NCBI GenBank assembly: GCA_018806915.1 | Contig: JAGKQI010000093.1 | Coordinates: 1,798,001-1,862,000 of the forward strand | Length of the DNA stretch: 64,000 bases | Origin: Phytophthora colocasiae | Lineage: Eukaryota; Oomycota; Peronosporomycetes; Peronosporales; Peronosporaceae | Direction: 5' to 3' | Notes under the pieces: model-generated | What the model saw: only the letters and a program-made list of their open reading frames with translations | Told to the model about the DNA's origin: nothing | Database searches by the model: none | Program-made: the position numbers and the translations under genes | In this document: positions 61,166 through 64,000 of the stretch, in pieces | Layout: each line of letters begins with the position of its first letter | How positions within the stretch are numbered: position 1 is the first letter of the stretch

Positions 61166-62170
61166 CTAGTCATAGCGCCTATAGTTCTCCCCGATGCAAA
61201 TCTCGCCACTGTCCTCGCAATAAAAGGTCTTGGGAGGCAATTCGTGCCACACTGACTCCGTCGGGTAATCTTGCGTTGGGAAGTTCTTGCACTTTTCGCA
61301 TTTGCACAGCCCTTGGAACTCGGTTTTTGATACCTCGTATGCGATGATATCCACAACGTTCATAGCTTCCATCAAGAAACAAATCAAATTGTGTTCTCTC
61401 TCTAGCTGACGTCCCTCCCGGCGATGTTCATCAATCTCTTCTACATCCACGAAAATGTCTGCCTGCATGCGAATATAATGCTCGACATGAGCGTCGAGTT
61501 CCTGTCTTTCTTGGTCGATATAGTCGTTTAGAAACCTCAACCGAGTTTTAATCTGCTCTCGAGTTATCTATTTTTTTCATTCAGTAGTTAGTAAACCGTC
61601 AAATTGTAAGAACATACAGGGAATATCGACAAACTCATTGATTGTCCAACCACTGCAGCATCCAAAGGTAATCATGCTCGTCGAATGCGTACAAGTTCCA
61701 TACCCCAACATACACATCATACATTTGCTTGACGGGCAATGAAGTAACGAAGTCGTCGATGTCGCTGGAGTTTTGTGCCTATTTATCAGACAAAGCGTTA
61801 CCAAAAACAGCGATAACATTAACGTCTCCAATCATGCACGTACACGTCCTTCGGCAGGTTCCTTGAAGTAAACAGGATACAACGCGTCGAACGAGATCTC
61901 GTCGGTGCTACTAAAGAACGAAAGAGCCTATCGTTTCAAACAAGTTAGATAAATGCTTTAAAAGCTGAATATGTACAATTTACCTCGGTTCTAAACTCGT
62001 CCTTTTCGCGGAAGTTGTACAGGCGCTTGCCATCAGAAGCAGAGGATCTTGATGGGTCTTGTATCTGTCGACAGCAACAAATGATACCAGGGGTTACCCA
62101 AATGCAGATTATGCAAATTGAAGTGAGTGCATACTTCAAACCGCTCTGCTTTCGGCCGAAAGTCACGCAT
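61166..62170 (-). pseudogene. Multi-exon gene of unknown function with a CW-like zinc motif, one damaged splice site
   Basis: Starting at ATG 62170, exons can be joined that read MRDFRPKAERFEVCTHFN, then SASDGKRLYNFREKDEFRTE, then ALSFFSSTDEISFDALYPVY, then DIDDFVTSLPVKQMYDVYVG and YLWMLQWLDNQ, and last the exon at 61570-61166. Most junctions have GT-AG ends. The one after WLDNQ reads TGAGTT instead of GTGAGT, as if a G had been lost. The last exon has a charged helix and then CKCEKCK, WHELPPKTFYCEDSGEIC. Its Cys/Trp spacing resembles the CW zinc finger, a histone H3K4 reader. The family as a whole is unknown to me. Confidence 0.5.
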
Positions 62171-62539
62171 GGCTCCTCAACAGCAAAACGAAGAATGAAA
62201 GGCGTCCCATGCTAAAGATTTTGGCAGCTGCTCGAAAGTGCCACTAACTCTTTTTTCGAAAGATACTGACCGTGGGCTCACCGTCAGGCACAAGTCAGAC
62301 GCAGCCTGTGTCAGTACTGTCTGTGCTAACGCCTCTACCAACTGCAAATGTCAACGATGGTTTACCATTGACCTGGCCAATACTCAGTACTCAAGAAAGT
62401 TTATCATTAACCTGTAAAATACTAAACTTAAGGTAAACACAACAGTTACCAGTCGCTGACAAGGAAAAGTTAGCACTGCTAACTTAGCAGCCACAAAAAC
62501 CTTCCTAGTGCAACCACACAGCAGAACATAGCAGCATTG
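62171..62539. other. No gene; inner flank of array B
   Basis: The right part (62360-62540) is the inverted counterpart of 2260-2410. Both contain TTTAGTA and AGGTCAATG words and the CTGCTGTGTRGTTGC phrase. This shows that the repeat extends inward beyond the minisatellite on both sides. Confidence 0.5.
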
Positions 62540-64000
62540 TGGATATATATTTCGAGCAGGGTAACGTCGAGCAGCATAGCAGGTAATATCAGCGTTGTGG
62601 CCAGTAGGGCTCAAGCGGCGTAACGGGTAGCGTAGCAGATCGTCGACCAGCGTACCAGGTAGAACAGCCTTGTAGGTAGGGCAGCGTAGCAGGTTACAGC
62701 AGCATTGTGACCAGGTTCGAGTAGCGTAGCAGGTTATAGCAGCATTGTGACCAGTAGGGCTCCAGCAACGTAACGGGTAGCGTAGCAGATCGTCGACCAG
62801 CGTACCAGGTAGAACAGCCTAGTAGGTAGGGCAGCGTAGCAGGTTATAGCAGCATTGTGACCAGTAGGGCTCCAGCAACGTAACGGGTAGCGTAGCAGAT
62901 CGTCGACCAGCGTACCAGGTAGAACAGCCTTGTAGGTAGGGCAGCGTAGCAGGTTACAGCAGCATTGTGACCAGGTTCGAGTAGCGTAGCAGGTTAAAGC
63001 AGCATTGTAACCAGTAGGGCTCCAGCAACGTAACGGGAACGTAGCAGATCGTCGACCAGCGTACCAGGTAGAACAGCCTAGTAGGTAGGGCAGCGTAGCA
63101 GGTTATAGCAGCATTGCGACCAGGTTCGAGTAGCGTAGCAGGTTATAGCAGCATTGTGACCAGTAGGGCTCCAGCAACGTAACGGGAGCGTAGCAGATCG
63201 TCGACCAGCGTACCAGGTAGAACAGCCTAGTAGGTAGGGCAGCGTAGCAGGTTATAGCAGCATTGCGACCAGGTTCGAGTAGCGTAGCAGGTTATAGCAG
63301 CATTGTGACCAGTAGGGCTCCAGCAACGTAACGGGTAGCGTAGCAGATCGTCGACCAGCGTACCAGGTAGAACAGCCTAGTAGGTAGGGCAGCGTAGCAG
63401 GTTATAGCAGCATTGCGACCAGGTTCGAGTAGCGTAGCAGGTTATAGCAGCATTGTGACCAGTAGGGCTCCAGCAACGTAATGGGAGCGTAGCAGATCGT
63501 CGACCAGCGTACCAGGTAGAACAGCCTAGTAGGTAGGGCAGCGTAGCAGGTTATAGCAGCATTGCGACCAGGTTCGAGTAGCGTAGCAGGTTATAGCAGC
63601 ATTGTGACCAGTAGGGCTCAAGCAACGTAACGGGTAGCGTAGCAGATCGTCGACCAGCGTACCAGGTAGAACAGACTAGAAGGTAGCGCAGCGTAGCCAG
63701 GTTAAAGCAGCATTGTAACCAGTAGGGCTCCAGCAACGTAACGGGAACGTAGCAGATCGTCGACCAGCGTACCAGGTAGAACAGCCTAGTAGGTAGGGCA
63801 GCGTAGCAGGTTATAGCAGCATTGCGACCAGGTTCGAGTAGCGTAGCAGGTTATAGCAGCATTGTGACCAGTAGGGCTCAAGCAGCGTAACGGGTAGCGT
63901 AGCAGCCAGTAGAACGTCGAGTAGCGTAGCAGCCAGCAAAGGTCGAGCAGCGTAGTCAGCAATTTCGTGTAGTGCACGTCGAGCAGGGCGTCAGGACATT
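62540..64000 (-). repeat. Minisatellite array B, about 150-bp unit, inverted relative to array A
   Basis: The phrase CAGTAGGGCTC recurs ten times between 62602 and 63870, mostly about 150 bases apart with some shorter units of about 110. The unit is the reverse complement of array A, and the final 150 bases of the window match 1711-1860 in reverse complement. The array reaches the window edge, so its true length is unknown. Open frames here are repeat artefacts. Confidence 0.92.

Noticed and set aside
62540..64000. CRISPR-like appearance of array B
   Set aside because: Unit is 150 bases without unique spacers, and the context is eukaryotic; it is a minisatellite.

Overview
The window looks like a gene-poor, transposon-rich stretch of an oomycete (Phytophthora/Peronosporales-type) nuclear genome. 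The evidence is a pair of Crinkler (CRN) genes with the LxLFLAK-type N-terminus, intron-poor genes, oomycete-type initiator elements (TCATTYY...CA) just upstream of several starts, a flagellar (zoospore-type) CCDC42/DUF4200 gene, and a mixture of copia, MULE, piggyBac, hAT, pogo and TA-flanked MITE elements. No tool was run. Family names come from motifs read by eye.

Layout. 1-540: a direct repeat. 1.7-2.3 kb and 62.5-64.0 kb: two minisatellite arrays of about 150-bp units in opposite orientation, bracketing about 60 kb. 2.4-9.1 kb: decayed gene fragments, one P-loop kinase-like gene, a decayed membrane protein and a TTAA-flanked piggyBac-like element. 9.2-17.0 kb: a minus-strand family cluster of endonuclease/exonuclease/phosphatase (EEP) proteins fused to jacalin-like lectin domains. 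Two are intact, one is broken by a short deletion and carries a second lectin domain, and one is a remnant. 10.6-12.5 and 18.2-19.7 kb: pogo-type and other TA-flanked DNA elements.

19.87-28.41 and 33.70-52.26 kb: a segmental duplication carrying XPG/RAD2, a CCDC42-like gene, a CRN gene and a hAT remnant. The second copy is inflated by a young copia element (37378-42656, 5-bp target duplication CCGTG) and a 5-kb MULE with a Ulp1-type protease gene (46253-51235, 11-bp target duplication). The first copy carries a 523-bp MITE that the second lacks. Each copy therefore supplies the empty site for the other. Both XPG copies are damaged at opposite ends, and both CRN copies have an out-of-frame A-run.

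28.4-33.7 kb: a copia gag remnant, a run of perfect hairpins without genes, a trihelix gene remnant and a MITE with a 52-bp palindrome. 52.3-62.2 kb: a chromatin-flavoured set of a SANT-DOT1-like remnant, a nuclear coiled-coil protein, an ADP/ATP carrier pseudogene, a piggyBac transposase with two N-terminal chromodomains, and a multi-exon gene with a CW-like zinc motif.

Most genes outside the EEP cluster are broken. Several breaks sit in homopolymers, so uncorrected long-read errors must be excluded before any single frameshift is taken as biology. The most unusual observations are the chromodomain-piggyBac fusion, the N-terminal patch exchange between the two CRN copies, the hairpin array and the inverted satellite arrays.
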